Assembly: GCF_900091435.1 (NCBI RefSeq)
Contig: NZ_FMCS01000001.1
Coordinates: 433,512-497,511 of the forward strand
Reading direction: 5' to 3'
From: Micromonospora chaiyaphumensis
GTDB taxonomy: Bacteria; Actinomycetota; Actinomycetes; Mycobacteriales; Micromonosporaceae
DNA: 64,000 nt
Position numbers and translations under genes: made by a program. The notes beneath the pieces were generated by a model. It made no database searches. It was not told the origin of the DNA and was given only the letters and a program-made list of their open reading frames with translations. Of the stretch, positions 10,189 through 18,083 are shown piece after piece. Each line of letters begins with the position of its first letter. Within the stretch, counting starts at the first letter, position 1.

Positions 10189-10809
10189 CTACTCGAAGCG
10201 GGACGGGTCGCCGGCGCCGCGGCGCAGGATCTCGGGTTCCGGCCCGGACAGGTCGACCACGGTGGTCGGCTCCAGGCCGCAGTCCCCCGCGTCGACCACG
10301 GCGTCGACCAGGTGGTCGAGCCGTTCCTTGATCTCCCACCCCTGGGTCAGCGGCTCCTCCTCCCCCGGCAGGAGCAGGGTGCTGGACAGCAGGGGCTCGT
10401 CGAGTTCGGCCAGCAGCGCCTGGGTCACCGTGTGCTTCGGTACGCGGACCCCGACGGCCCGCCGCCGCGGGTCCTGCAGGCGCCGGGGCACCTCGGGGGT
10501 GGCCGGCAGGATGAACGTGTAGCTGCCCGGGATGGCGGCCTTCACCTGCCGGAAGACCGCGTTGCTGAGCTTGACGAACTGGCCGAGCTGGGCGAAGTCG
10601 CGGCACACCAGGGTGAACGGGTGCCGCTCGTCGAGCCGGCGGATCTCCCGGATCCGCTCGACCCCGGCGCGGTTGCCGAGCTGGCAGCCGAGGGCGTAGC
10701 AGGAGTCCGTGGGGTAGGCGATCAGGCCGTCGGCGCGCAACAGGTCCACGACCTGTCGGAGCACCCTGGGCTGGGGATTGTCGGGGTGCAGGTCGTAGTA
10801 CCTCGCCAC
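10189..10809 (-). CDS. Sua5/YciO/YrdC-type L-threonylcarbamoyladenylate synthase
   Basis: A 206-residue protein of the YrdC fold, which makes threonylcarbamoyl-AMP from threonine, bicarbonate and ATP for the t6A37 modification of ANN-decoding tRNAs. Visible motifs are LIAYPTDSCYALGC, RIREIRRLDERHPFTLVCRD, GSYTFILPAT, the nucleotide-contacting VGVRVPKH, and LLSSTLLLPGEEEP. It lacks the extra C-terminal Sua5 domain and so is closer to YciO/YrdC. The short N-terminus (VARYYDLHPDNPQP) and absence of earlier homologous sequence support the GTG start at 10809. YciO-like members may have a different role, so the exact activity is not certain. Confidence 0.85.
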   Translation of the reverse strand: MARYYDLHPDNPQPRVLRQVVDLLRADGLIAYPTDSCYALGCQLGNRAGVERIREIRRLDERHPFTLVCRDFAQLGQFVKLSNAVFRQVKAAIPGSYTFILPATPEVPRRLQDPRRRAVGVRVPKHTVTQALLAELDEPLLSSTLLLPGEEEPLTQGWEIKERLDHLVDAVVDAGDCGLEPTTVVDLSGPEPEILRRGAGDPSRFE

Positions 10810-10926
10810 GCCGGTCAGCCTATGCCGCCGGCCGGGCGGGGGGAACGGGGAAAGATCGGCGTGACCAGGTTTGGCGTACGGGCGTTCTGGAAACAGAGGG
10901 GCGGCTCGAAGAGGGGGGACCTGACC

Positions 10927-11274
10927 ATGTCCGAAACCAGCACAGACCGCGCCGACCGGCCGGCCGAGGTGACCGATCCGCTGTTGTGGGGGCTGTCCGC
11001 GGCGGTTGCCGACGCCCACCAGCCCGACGAGGACCGGATCTGCGTCAGCCCGAGTTGCGCCGGCGCGGCCTGGCCGTGCGCCGCCTGGAACAACGCCCAG
11101 GAGGGGCTGCGCGCCGCCCGGGGCGGCCGCCCGGTCCCGCAGGCCGACGCGGCGGGACCGGAGCCGGCCCACGCCGCGACCGCGGAGCCGGGCCGGGACG
11201 ACCCGTTGACCGGGTGGTCCACGGACCTCGTGCCGGCGGACCGCACGGAGCGGCTCGCCGTCACCGCCGCCTGA
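10927..11274 (+). CDS. Small hypothetical protein with CxxxxC-type motif
   Basis: A 115-residue acidic, Ala-rich protein with no signal peptide or membrane helix. The only distinctive part is a cysteine cluster near residue 39-50 (ICVSPSCAGAAWPCAAW), which could bind a metal or form disulfides and resembles short conserved hypothetical proteins of Micromonosporaceae. The C-terminal half is low complexity. An AGAGGGGGAC stretch 6 bases before the ATG supports translation from 10927. Function unknown. Confidence 0.55.
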   Translation: MSETSTDRADRPAEVTDPLLWGLSAAVADAHQPDEDRICVSPSCAGAAWPCAAWNNAQEGLRAARGGRPVPQADAAGPEPAHAATAEPGRDDPLTGWSTDLVPADRTERLAVTAA

Positions 11275-11462
11275 CGGGTGTCCCGGGCGGCCGGTCACCC
11301 GGCGGCGGGCCAGGGAAAACGGCCACCGGGTGCCCGGCCGGGTCGTACCGTCGAAAGGAGGCGGTGGGCGCACCCTGCGGTGCGCCGTTGCCGACCTGCC
11401 CCGAGCGGTACGCCGGCTCGCGTCCACCGCGTCGCGTGCCTGCCGCACCCGGAGGTGAGCCC

Positions 11463-12572
11463 GTGGCGCCCGTCCCGGCGGTCCGCACGCTCGGCGTGGA
11501 GGAGGAATACCTGCTCCTGGATCCGGTCACCGGGCAGAGCCTGCCCGTGGCCGACCGGGTGCTCGCCGCGCTCTCCGGTCCGAGCCGGGGGCAGAGCCGG
11601 CAGGAGTTCCGGCACAGCATGGTCGAGATGGTGACGCCGATCTGCACCGACCTGGCCGAGCTGCGGGAACACCTGGTGGTGCTCCGCCGGGCCGCGGCCG
11701 AGGCGGCCGAGGCGGCGGGGGCACGGCTGGTGGCGGTCGCGGCGACGCCCGTGTGCGAGCCGCACCGCTCCGTGCCGGACAAGGACCGCTACCGTGCCAT
11801 GTCGCACCGCTTCGGGCCGGTGGCGCACGACCCGGCGGTCTGCGGCTGTCACGTCCACGTCGGGGTGCCGGACCGGGAACTCGCCGTGCAGGTCTGCAAC
11901 CACCTGCGGCCCTGGCTGCCGGTGGTGCAGGCGCTCACCGCCAACTCCCCCCTGCACGACGGGCGGGACACCGGCCACGCGAGCTGGCGCGCCATGCAGT
12001 TCGACCGGTGGCCGAGCGTCGGGCCGACCCCGCACTTCGAGTCCGCCGCCGACTACGACCGGACGGTCCGCGACCTCGTCGACGCCGGCATCATGCTGGA
12101 CCCCCAGATGGTCTACTGGTACGCCCGCCCGTCCGTCGCGTACCCGACGGTCGAGATCCGGGTGGGCGACGTCTGCCCGACGGTGGACGACACGGTGCTG
12201 GTCGCCGGCCTGCTGCGGGGGCTGGTCGCCACGGCGGCCGACGACGTGCGAGCCGGCCGGTCCGCGCCGCGGATCCGGGACTGCCTGGTGGCGGCGGCGC
12301 ACTGGCGCGCCGCGCACGACGGGGTGGACGGTGACCTGGTCGACCTGCGGGCGGGCGGGTCCCGACCCGCCTGGGAGCTGATCGACCAGCTGATCGCCAC
12401 CGTGACGCCCGCGCTGGCCCGCTACGGCGACCTGGATGTGGTGACCCACCAGCTCGACCGGCTGCGCCGCGACGGCAACGGGGCGACCCGGCAGCGGCGG
12501 ATCCTGGCCGACACCGACGGGGACGTGCGGGCGGTCCTTGACGAACTGGCCGCCCGGACCCTCGACGCCTGA
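11463..12572 (+). CDS. YbdK-type carboxylate-amine ligase (glutamate-cysteine ligase family 2)
   Basis: A 369-residue member of the GCS2 family. Signature segments include RTLGVEEEYLLLDPVTG at the N-terminus, FRHSMVEMVTPIC, the metal-site region CGCHVHVGVPDRE, LTANSPLHDGRDTGHASWRA, and TVEIRVGDVCPTVDDTVLVA. Family members ligate a carboxylate to an amine with ATP; some show weak glutamate-cysteine ligase activity. The true substrate in actinomycetes is mostly undefined. A GGAGGTGAG ribosome binding site 3 bases before the GTG at 11463 fixes the start. Convergent with the small YegP-like gene. Confidence 0.87.
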   Translation: MAPVPAVRTLGVEEEYLLLDPVTGQSLPVADRVLAALSGPSRGQSRQEFRHSMVEMVTPICTDLAELREHLVVLRRAAAEAAEAAGARLVAVAATPVCEPHRSVPDKDRYRAMSHRFGPVAHDPAVCGCHVHVGVPDRELAVQVCNHLRPWLPVVQALTANSPLHDGRDTGHASWRAMQFDRWPSVGPTPHFESAADYDRTVRDLVDAGIMLDPQMVYWYARPSVAYPTVEIRVGDVCPTVDDTVLVAGLLRGLVATAADDVRAGRSAPRIRDCLVAAAHWRAAHDGVDGDLVDLRAGGSRPAWELIDQLIATVTPALARYGDLDVVTHQLDRLRRDGNGATRQRRILADTDGDVRAVLDELAARTLDA

Positions 12573-12584
12573 GCGCCCGGGCGA

Positions 12585-12860
12585 TCAGACGGGCGGGATG
12601 CCGGACCGCCCGATCCGGGCCAGGTCGGGTTCGCCGCGAACCGTCCGGCTGGGCGGCGTCCCGCCCGGCCCGGTCGGCTCGGCCGGTTCGGTCCGCTCCT
12701 CGATCTCGGCGCTGCCGATCTCCCGCATCATGTCCGCGACGACGGCGAGCGCGGCAGCCTTGTCGGGATACTGCCGGCCGGTGGCGATGACCTGGCCGTC
12801 GTCGTCCAGCAGCGTGAACCCGTGGGTGCCGGTGTCGGAGGCGGTGATGAGGAACTTCAT
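12585..12860 (-). CDS. Small YegP/DUF1508-like protein
   Basis: A 91-residue protein. Residues 1-55 resemble the single-repeat DUF1508/YegP fold: MKFLITASDTGTHGFTLLDD, then GQVIATGRQYPDKAAALAVV and a helix. The remaining 35 residues are a Pro/Gly/Arg-rich tail ending SGIPPV. YegP proteins are small dimers of unknown function found next to stress genes. Assignment rests on the DGQVIATG and KAAAL pattern and is tentative. Confidence 0.6.
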   Translation of the reverse strand: MKFLITASDTGTHGFTLLDDDGQVIATGRQYPDKAAALAVVADMMREIGSAEIEERTEPAEPTGPGGTPPSRTVRGEPDLARIGRSGIPPV

Positions 12861-12923
12861 CCCGGGCGCTTACCCGGAGGGCGGGCGGCGACACCCCGGA
12901 CCACCGGTGCTACCCGGATGGGG

Positions 12924-13304
12924 TCAGTCCCAGCGGGTGGCCGTCGCGGCGAACAGCTCCGGATCGCCGGCCACCGGGATCACGCAGAGCAGGTGACCGC
13001 CCGGTGCCCGCAGCACGTGGCAGTCGAGCCAGCGGGAGACCGGGGTGGCGCCGAGGGCGACCAGCCGGTCCACCTCGGCGGCCACGTCGTCGGTCTCGAT
13101 GTCCAGGTGGTGGCGCGGCGCGTCGTCCACCGACTGCACGGCGGTGACCAGCCCGGGCACCACGTCGACCAGGTTGGTGAACTGGGGCTCGGAGGGGTCG
13201 GTGCGGGTCGGCGCGCCGAGCGCCGCGGACCAGAACGCGGTCGCCGGCGCCGCGGCGTCGCGGGGCGCGTCGAGGATCAGGGCATAGAGCCGGGATCGGT
13301 GCAT
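12924..13304 (-). CDS. VOC (glyoxalase-like) superfamily protein
   Basis: A 126-residue protein with the paired beta-alpha-beta-beta-beta pattern of the vicinal oxygen chelate superfamily. It starts RSRLYALILDAP, has FWSAALGAPTR in the first module and HHLDIETDDVAAEVDRLVAL, DCHVLRAPGGHLLCVIPV in the second. The sequence fits the actinobacterial glyoxalase-like subgroup often found as stand-alone proteins. Possible roles are metal-dependent ring cleavage or binding of a hydrophobic drug; no substrate can be assigned. Confidence 0.82.
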   Translation of the reverse strand: MHRSRLYALILDAPRDAAAPATAFWSAALGAPTRTDPSEPQFTNLVDVVPGLVTAVQSVDDAPRHHLDIETDDVAAEVDRLVALGATPVSRWLDCHVLRAPGGHLLCVIPVAGDPELFAATATRWD

Positions 13305-13341
13305 CCGCCGAGCCTAGCCACGACGGGCGTCGATGGCAGGA

Positions 13342-13968
13342 TCAGGCCGAGGGGCGGACCGCGCGCAGCCAGGCCTGGGCGATCAGGGCGTGGCCGAACG
13401 GGGTGGGGTGCACCCCGTCGCGGGTCCACACCCGGCCGTCCACGCCGGCGGCCTGGAACAGCTCGTCGACGGCCACCAGGGTCGCGCCGAACTCGGCCGC
13501 GAGCTCGCGGACCACCGCGACCTTCGGGTCGAGGTCCTCCCGCCAGGTGTGCTGCGCGTCGTCCAGCGGGACGACGAAGGGCTCGACGAGGACCAGCCGG
13601 GCGCCCAGCGGCCGGGTGGCCTCGAGCACGTGCCGGTAGTCGCGGGCGAAGTCGGCGGCGCTGGTCGGGTCGTCGCGGGTGTAGCGCCGCCAGGTGTCGT
13701 TGATGCCGATCAGCACCGACACCACCTGCGGGGCGAGGGCCAGGCAGTCGGACTCCCAGCGGGCCCGCAGGTCGCGTACGCGGTCGCCGCTGATCCCGCG
13801 GTTGAGGAAGGTCGCCCCGTGGCGCGGGTGGCGGGCCGTGAACCAGGCGGAGGCCATCATGGCGTACCCGGTGCCGAGGTCGTCGACGCAGGACCGGTCC
13901 CGGCCGGCGTCGGTGATGCTGTCGCCGATGAAGAGCACCCGGCCGCCGCGCGGCACCTCCACCGTCAT
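13342..13968 (-). CDS. SGNH/GDSL hydrolase (esterase-like)
   Basis: A 208-residue cytoplasmic hydrolase. Block I is VLFIGDSITDAGRD with the nucleophile Ser, block III is VSVLIGINDTW with Gly and Asn of the oxyanion hole, and block V is TRDGVHPTPFGH with the Asp/His pair. The set identifies an SGNH esterase, similar to rhamnogalacturonan acetylesterase-like proteins. There is no signal peptide. I chose the ATG at 13968 because a purine-rich stretch (GGGGAAGGGGA) lies just upstream and homologues start a few residues before the block; an in-frame ATG at 14010 would add 14 residues. Confidence 0.88.
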   Translation of the reverse strand: MTVEVPRGGRVLFIGDSITDAGRDRSCVDDLGTGYAMMASAWFTARHPRHGATFLNRGISGDRVRDLRARWESDCLALAPQVVSVLIGINDTWRRYTRDDPTSAADFARDYRHVLEATRPLGARLVLVEPFVVPLDDAQHTWREDLDPKVAVVRELAAEFGATLVAVDELFQAAGVDGRVWTRDGVHPTPFGHALIAQAWLRAVRPSA

Positions 13969-14152
13969 CCGCCCGTCCCCTTCCCCGCGTCCCGGCTTCT
14001 TCATGATCATGCCGTAGGCCGGTCGTGGCCAGAGCGCCGGCCGACCCGCCGGGAAAAGTCCGCCGTCCGGCTGTTGCGTTTCGCGGCCCGGGAACGATCA
14101 CACATCCGTGGCAGCGCGGCGACCGGTGTGTGAAAACCTCACCAAGTTGGCC

Positions 14153-14164
14153 TGCAACGTTGCA
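14153..14164. promoter_or_regulatory. 12-bp perfect palindrome upstream of the conservon
   Basis: TGCAACGTTGCA lies 71 bases before the start of the sensor ATPase gene. It has the size and symmetry of a LacI- or TetR-family operator. A TTGACT hexamer sits 20 bases downstream, but I found no convincing -10 element. Confidence 0.45.
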
Positions 14165-14235
14165 ATCGGCGCACAACCGGTGGTTGACTGCTGCACCATG
14201 CCAGAGCCGAAGATCATGGACAGGCCGGTTTTTTC

Positions 14236-15378
14236 GTGAGAAGCACGGACATCACCCGGCGGACCACCTGGCGGCAGCGGGCGGCCCGCTGGCTGGATCC
14301 CACCGTCGCCCGCTGGGACGTCGCGCCGCCGGAGACGCCCGAACCGCCGCCGCGGGAGGAACCCGGGCCCGGCCCGTGGCCCGCCATCTGCGACCAGTTC
14401 GCCCTGCGGATCCTGGCCGCGGCGTACCAGATGGGCAGTCACCTGGAGGCCGTCGAGGCCGACGAGCAGGACCCGGAACGCCTGGAGCGGCTCTACCGCA
14501 TCGACCACGCGAACACCCGGATCCGGCGGCACGCCGAGAACCTGCAGGTGCTGCTGGGCCGCCGGGTCGAGGACGCCGACCCGCAGACGGTCCCCCTGGT
14601 CGACGTCGTCCGGGCCGCCGCCTCCGCGGTCGAGCACTACCCGCGCATCCGGGTCGGTCACGTCGTCGAACTGGCCGTGGTCGAGTTCGCGGCCGACGAC
14701 GTCATCCGCGTGCTCACCGAACTCCTCGACAACGCCACCCGGTTCTCCCCGCCCACCGCGGCCGTGACCGTGTCGGCGTTCGTCACCGAGGACGGTGGCG
14801 TCCTGCTGCGGGTCGAGGACGCCGGAGTCGGCCTGCACCCCGACCACCTCACCCAGCTCAACGCGCTGCTCAGCGGCCGGCCGGCCACCCCCGTCGCCCT
14901 CGACCCCGCGGCCCACCTCGGCCTCGCCGTGGTGGCGCACCTGGCCGTCGCCCACCAGCTGCGGGTCGCCCTCACCACCCGGCCCGCCGGCGGGACCACC
15001 GCGACCGTCGCCGTACCCGGCGGGCTGCTGTGCGAGATCCCCGCACCGGCCGCGCCCGCGCCCGCGCCGCCGGCGGCTTGGCCACCCGCCCGGCCCGGGA
15101 CCGACCCCTGGAGTACGCCGATGGCCGCACCCCACGACGGCGCCCACGGGCCGACCGTCCGGCTGACCACCATCGACGGGCCGGCCGGCGACCCGCCGCC
15201 CACCACCGGGCTGCCCCGACGGGTGCCCGAGAGCGTCCGCGACCAGGCCCCGGCGCCCCGACCCCCGGTCGGGACCGCCCCGGGCTCCCCGCCAGAGGCG
15301 TGGCCGGACGAGACGGCGGCCTTCGCGGCCGGTGTCAGCGACGCGCGCACCCCCACCGACGAAGAAGGACGGCAGTGA
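14236..15378 (+). CDS. cvnA: Conservon sensor-type ATPase (CvnA-like)
   Basis: A 380-residue cytoplasmic protein with the histidine kinase-like dimerisation and ATPase core of conservon CvnA. The degenerate H-box region reads LYRIDHANTRIRRHAENLQV. The N-box is VLTELLDNATRFSPP and a G1 box is VEDAGVGLHPDH. Unlike many CvnA proteins it has no N-terminal membrane sensor domain. The last 120 residues are a low-complexity Pro/Ala-rich tail. In Streptomyces, CvnA assembles with CvnB, C and D into a membrane-associated complex resembling eukaryotic G-protein signalling. The GTG start at 14236 is inferred; the gene's stop overlaps the next start (TGATG). Confidence 0.88.
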   Translation: MRSTDITRRTTWRQRAARWLDPTVARWDVAPPETPEPPPREEPGPGPWPAICDQFALRILAAAYQMGSHLEAVEADEQDPERLERLYRIDHANTRIRRHAENLQVLLGRRVEDADPQTVPLVDVVRAAASAVEHYPRIRVGHVVELAVVEFAADDVIRVLTELLDNATRFSPPTAAVTVSAFVTEDGGVLLRVEDAGVGLHPDHLTQLNALLSGRPATPVALDPAAHLGLAVVAHLAVAHQLRVALTTRPAGGTTATVAVPGGLLCEIPAPAAPAPAPPAAWPPARPGTDPWSTPMAAPHDGAHGPTVRLTTIDGPAGDPPPTTGLPRRVPESVRDQAPAPRPPVGTAPGSPPEAWPDETAAFAAGVSDARTPTDEEGRQ

Positions 15379-15827
15379 TGACCCACGCGTACCCGGGAAG
15401 CGGCACGAGCAACGGGCTGCCCGACTGCGCCTGGCTGATCCGGCAGTTCGTCGAGGACGTGCCCGGGGTCAACCACGCGATGCTGGTGTCGCTGGACGGC
15501 CTTCAGCTGGCCGCCTCGCGCGGCGTCGGCCGCGACCTGGGCGACCAGCTCGCCGCGCTGACCGCCGGCCTGCTCAGCATGGCCGACCGCAGCGCCGCCC
15601 TGCTGGAGCTGGGCTCCGCCGAGTACCTGACCGTCCGGCTGCCCCGCGGGCACCTGCTGTTCATGCGGGTGGGCGAGTCCGCGGGCCTCGCGGTGGCCGC
15701 CGCGCCCGGCTGCGACCTGCGGGTCGTGTCGTACCGGATGACGCAGTTCGTGGGAGCCGTGTGGCACGCCCTCACGCCGGCCGTGCGGCACGAGCTGCAC
15801 CGCATGACGGCCGCCCAGGCCCGCTGA
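15378..15827 (+). CDS. cvnB: Roadblock/LC7 domain protein (CvnB-like)
   Basis: A 149-residue protein made of one Roadblock/LC7 domain: LIRQFVEDVPGVNHAMLVSL followed by DGLQLAASRGV, then LSMADRSAALLELGSAEYL and HLLFMRVGESAGLAVAA. In conservons this protein is thought to regulate the GTPase partner, in the way MglB acts on MglA. Its ATG shares one base with the stop codon of the ATPase gene, so translation is coupled. Confidence 0.93.
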   Translation: MTHAYPGSGTSNGLPDCAWLIRQFVEDVPGVNHAMLVSLDGLQLAASRGVGRDLGDQLAALTAGLLSMADRSAALLELGSAEYLTVRLPRGHLLFMRVGESAGLAVAAAPGCDLRVVSYRMTQFVGAVWHALTPAVRHELHRMTAAQAR

Positions 15828-15847
15828 CCGGCCGGAGGACAACGATC

Positions 15848-16189
15848 ATGCCGCTGAGGTACTGGAAGGTCCGGCCGTACGTGCTGACCGCCGGCCGCAC
15901 CCGCACCCGCACACCGCTGCTGGTGCACACCCTGGTGTCGGTGCCCTACTACGACGCCGTGTTCGCCGCCGGGCTGCTGCCCGAGGCCCGCTCCCTGTAC
16001 GAGAACGCCCGCCGGGCGGCGCGCTCGGTGGCCGAACTCTCCGCGGTGTGCGGGATCTCGCTGGGGGTCACCCGGGTGGTCGTGGACGACCTGGCCGCCA
16101 CCGACCGGCTGCTGGTCCACAGCGACCACGACAACGTCGACTTCCGCCTCCTGGAGAGACTGCGCGATGGCCTCCGCAAGCTTGCCTGA
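15848..16189 (+). CDS. cvnC: DUF742 protein (CvnC-like)
   Basis: A 113-residue DUF742 protein, the third conservon component. It has VRPYVLTAGRTRTRT near the start, and a winged-helix-like stretch (SVAELSAVCGISLGVTRVVV, then DDLAATDRLLVH). Function in the complex is unknown; the helix-turn-helix look suggests nucleic acid or partner binding. Its last 23 bases overlap the start of the GTPase gene, which implies tight co-expression. Confidence 0.92.
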   Translation: MPLRYWKVRPYVLTAGRTRTRTPLLVHTLVSVPYYDAVFAAGLLPEARSLYENARRAARSVAELSAVCGISLGVTRVVVDDLAATDRLLVHSDHDNVDFRLLERLRDGLRKLA

Positions 16190-16772
16190 CAGCCCGCTGC
16201 TGACCTCGGCGAAGATCGTCATCGCGGGCGGTTTCGGGGTCGGCAAGACCACCTGCGTCGGGGCGATCTCGGAGATCCCGCCGGTCAACACCGAGGCGTG
16301 GATGACGGCGGCCAGCGAGACCGTCGACCGGCTCGACCCCGGCATCGACAAGACGACCACCACCGTGGCCATGGACTTCGGCCGGCTCACCATCGGCCCC
16401 GACCTGGTGCTCTACCTGTTCGGCACGCCGGGCCAGCCCCGGTTCTGGCCGATGTGGGACGACCTGTGCCGGGGCGCCGTCGGCGCGCTGGTGCTCGCCG
16501 ACACCCGCGACCTGGCGGCCTCGTTCCCGGCGGTCAACTACTTCGAGCAGGACAGCGACGTGCCGTTCGTGGTCTGCGTGAACCTCTTCGACGGGGTGCT
16601 GCAGCACCCGCTCGACGACGTCCGCGCCGCGCTCGCACTGCCGGCCCACGTACCCCTGACCGCCTGCGACGCCCGCGACCCGTCGTCGGTGGCGCGGGCG
16701 CTGCTCACGGTCGTCGAACACGCCATGTCCCGCACCCCCCGGCCCACCGCGGGCGCGCTCGCGGCGCGGTAG
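16167..16772 (+). CDS. cvnD: Conservon GTP-binding protein (CvnD-like)
   Basis: A 201-residue Ras-like ATP/GTP-binding protein. The P-loop is IVIAGGFGVGKTTCVGAISE; a Thr-rich switch I follows (DKTTTTVAMDFGRL); the switch II region is LYLFGTPGQPRFWPMWDD, with Gly-Thr-Pro-Gly replacing the usual Asp-x-x-Gly; a later motif is CVNLFDG. This is the standard conservon CvnD. It probably cycles between GTP and GDP under control of the roadblock protein. It overlaps the DUF742 gene by 23 bases. Confidence 0.94.
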   Translation: MASASLPDSPLLTSAKIVIAGGFGVGKTTCVGAISEIPPVNTEAWMTAASETVDRLDPGIDKTTTTVAMDFGRLTIGPDLVLYLFGTPGQPRFWPMWDDLCRGAVGALVLADTRDLAASFPAVNYFEQDSDVPFVVCVNLFDGVLQHPLDDVRAALALPAHVPLTACDARDPSSVARALLTVVEHAMSRTPRPTAGALAAR

Positions 16773-16790
16773 CTCAACCCTGGAGGAACC

Positions 16791-18029
16791 ATGCGCAGAA
16801 TCCTGATCGTCGGGGCCGGACAGTCCGGCCTCCAGCTCGCCCTGAGCCTGCAGGCCGAGGGATACGACGTCACGGTGATGTCGGCCCGCACGCCCGACGA
16901 GATCCGCCGGGGCTGGGTGATGAGCACCCAGGCCATGTTCGGTCCCGCGCTCGCCACCGAACGCCGGTACGGCCTGGACCGGTGGCAGGACCGGGCGCCC
17001 CGGATCGAGGGGCTGCACGTCTCGCTCTCCGCGCCCCCTGGCGAGCGGGCGCTGCGCATCCCGTGCCCGCTCGACGAGCCGGCGCAGAGCACCGACCAGC
17101 GGATCAAGATGGCTGACTGGCTCGAACTGTTCGAGGAGCGCGGCGGCACGGTGCTCTACCAGACGGTGACCACCAGCGACCTGGACGGCCTGGCCCGGCT
17201 CGGCCGCTACGACCTGACCGTGGTGGCCGCCGGCAAGGGCGACCTGGTCGGCGTCTTCGACCGCGACCCGGCCCGCTCGGTGTACGACGCGCCGCAGCGC
17301 GGCCTGGCCGTGGCGTACGTCCACGGGATGACCCCGGACCCGCTGCTGCCCGTGCCGCACGTCAGCTTCAACGCGGTGCCCGGGCTGGGCGAGCTGTTCG
17401 TCATCCCCGCCCTGACCCACTCCGGTCCCTGCGAGATCCTGTTCTGGGAGGCCGTGCCCGGTGGGCCCCTGGACCTGTGGACCGAGCGGCGCGACCCGGC
17501 CGAGCACCTGAAGCTCACCCTCGACCTGGCCCGCCGCTACACGCCGTGGATCTACGAGCGGTGCACCGAGGTGGAGCTGACCGACGGGCGGGCCACCCTG
17601 TCGGGGCGGTACACCCCGACGGTCCGCCACGCCGTGGCGGAACTGCCCTCGGGCGGGCTGGTGCTCGGCATGGCCGACGTGGTGGTGGCCAACGACCCGA
17701 TCACCGGCCAGGGCAGCAACACGGCCGCCAAGTGCGCGTACACCTACCTGGGCGCGATCCTGGAGCACGGCGACCGGCCCTTCGACCGGGACTGGATGAC
17801 GCGGACCTTCGAGCGCTTCTGGGCCGGGACCGGGGAGGCCGTCACCGGCTGGACCAACGCCATGCTGCAACCGTTGCCGCCGCACGTGCAGCAGGTGCTC
17901 GGTGCGGCCGCCGGCAACCCGGTGGTGGCCCGCCGGTTCGCCAACGGCTTCGGCGACCCGAACGACTTCCGGGACTGGTTCCTCACCCCGGAGGCGGCCG
18001 AGCGCTACCTGGCCTCGGTCGCCGGCTGA
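16791..18029 (+). CDS. FAD-dependent monooxygenase, styrene/indole monooxygenase-like
   Basis: A 412-residue group E flavoprotein monooxygenase. The N-terminal Rossmann motif is RRILIVGAGQSGLQLALSLQ; the styrene monooxygenase StyA pattern continues with MSTQAMFGPALATERRYGLD; a later FAD-contacting segment is ADVVVANDPITGQGSNTAAK. StyA-type enzymes epoxidise aromatic vinyl or indole compounds and need a separate flavin reductase, which is not encoded nearby. The gene starts 18 bases after the GTPase gene with a TGGAGGAACC ribosome binding site, so it belongs to the conservon operon, in the place where a cytochrome P450 sits in several Streptomyces conservons. Confidence 0.88.
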   Translation: MRRILIVGAGQSGLQLALSLQAEGYDVTVMSARTPDEIRRGWVMSTQAMFGPALATERRYGLDRWQDRAPRIEGLHVSLSAPPGERALRIPCPLDEPAQSTDQRIKMADWLELFEERGGTVLYQTVTTSDLDGLARLGRYDLTVVAAGKGDLVGVFDRDPARSVYDAPQRGLAVAYVHGMTPDPLLPVPHVSFNAVPGLGELFVIPALTHSGPCEILFWEAVPGGPLDLWTERRDPAEHLKLTLDLARRYTPWIYERCTEVELTDGRATLSGRYTPTVRHAVAELPSGGLVLGMADVVVANDPITGQGSNTAAKCAYTYLGAILEHGDRPFDRDWMTRTFERFWAGTGEAVTGWTNAMLQPLPPHVQQVLGAAAGNPVVARRFANGFGDPNDFRDWFLTPEAAERYLASVAG

Positions 18030-18038
18030 CCGCATCCC

Positions 18039-18070
18039 GGCCGGGAGCCGCCCCCGGGCGGTTCCCGGCC
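18039..18070. terminator. Bidirectional hairpin terminator
   Basis: A stem of up to 15 bp (18039-18053 with 18056-18070, one G-U pair) lies between the convergent monooxygenase and SDR genes; the loop must open a pair or two to form. Confidence 0.7.
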
Positions 18071-18083
18071 CGGTCCCGGCCGG

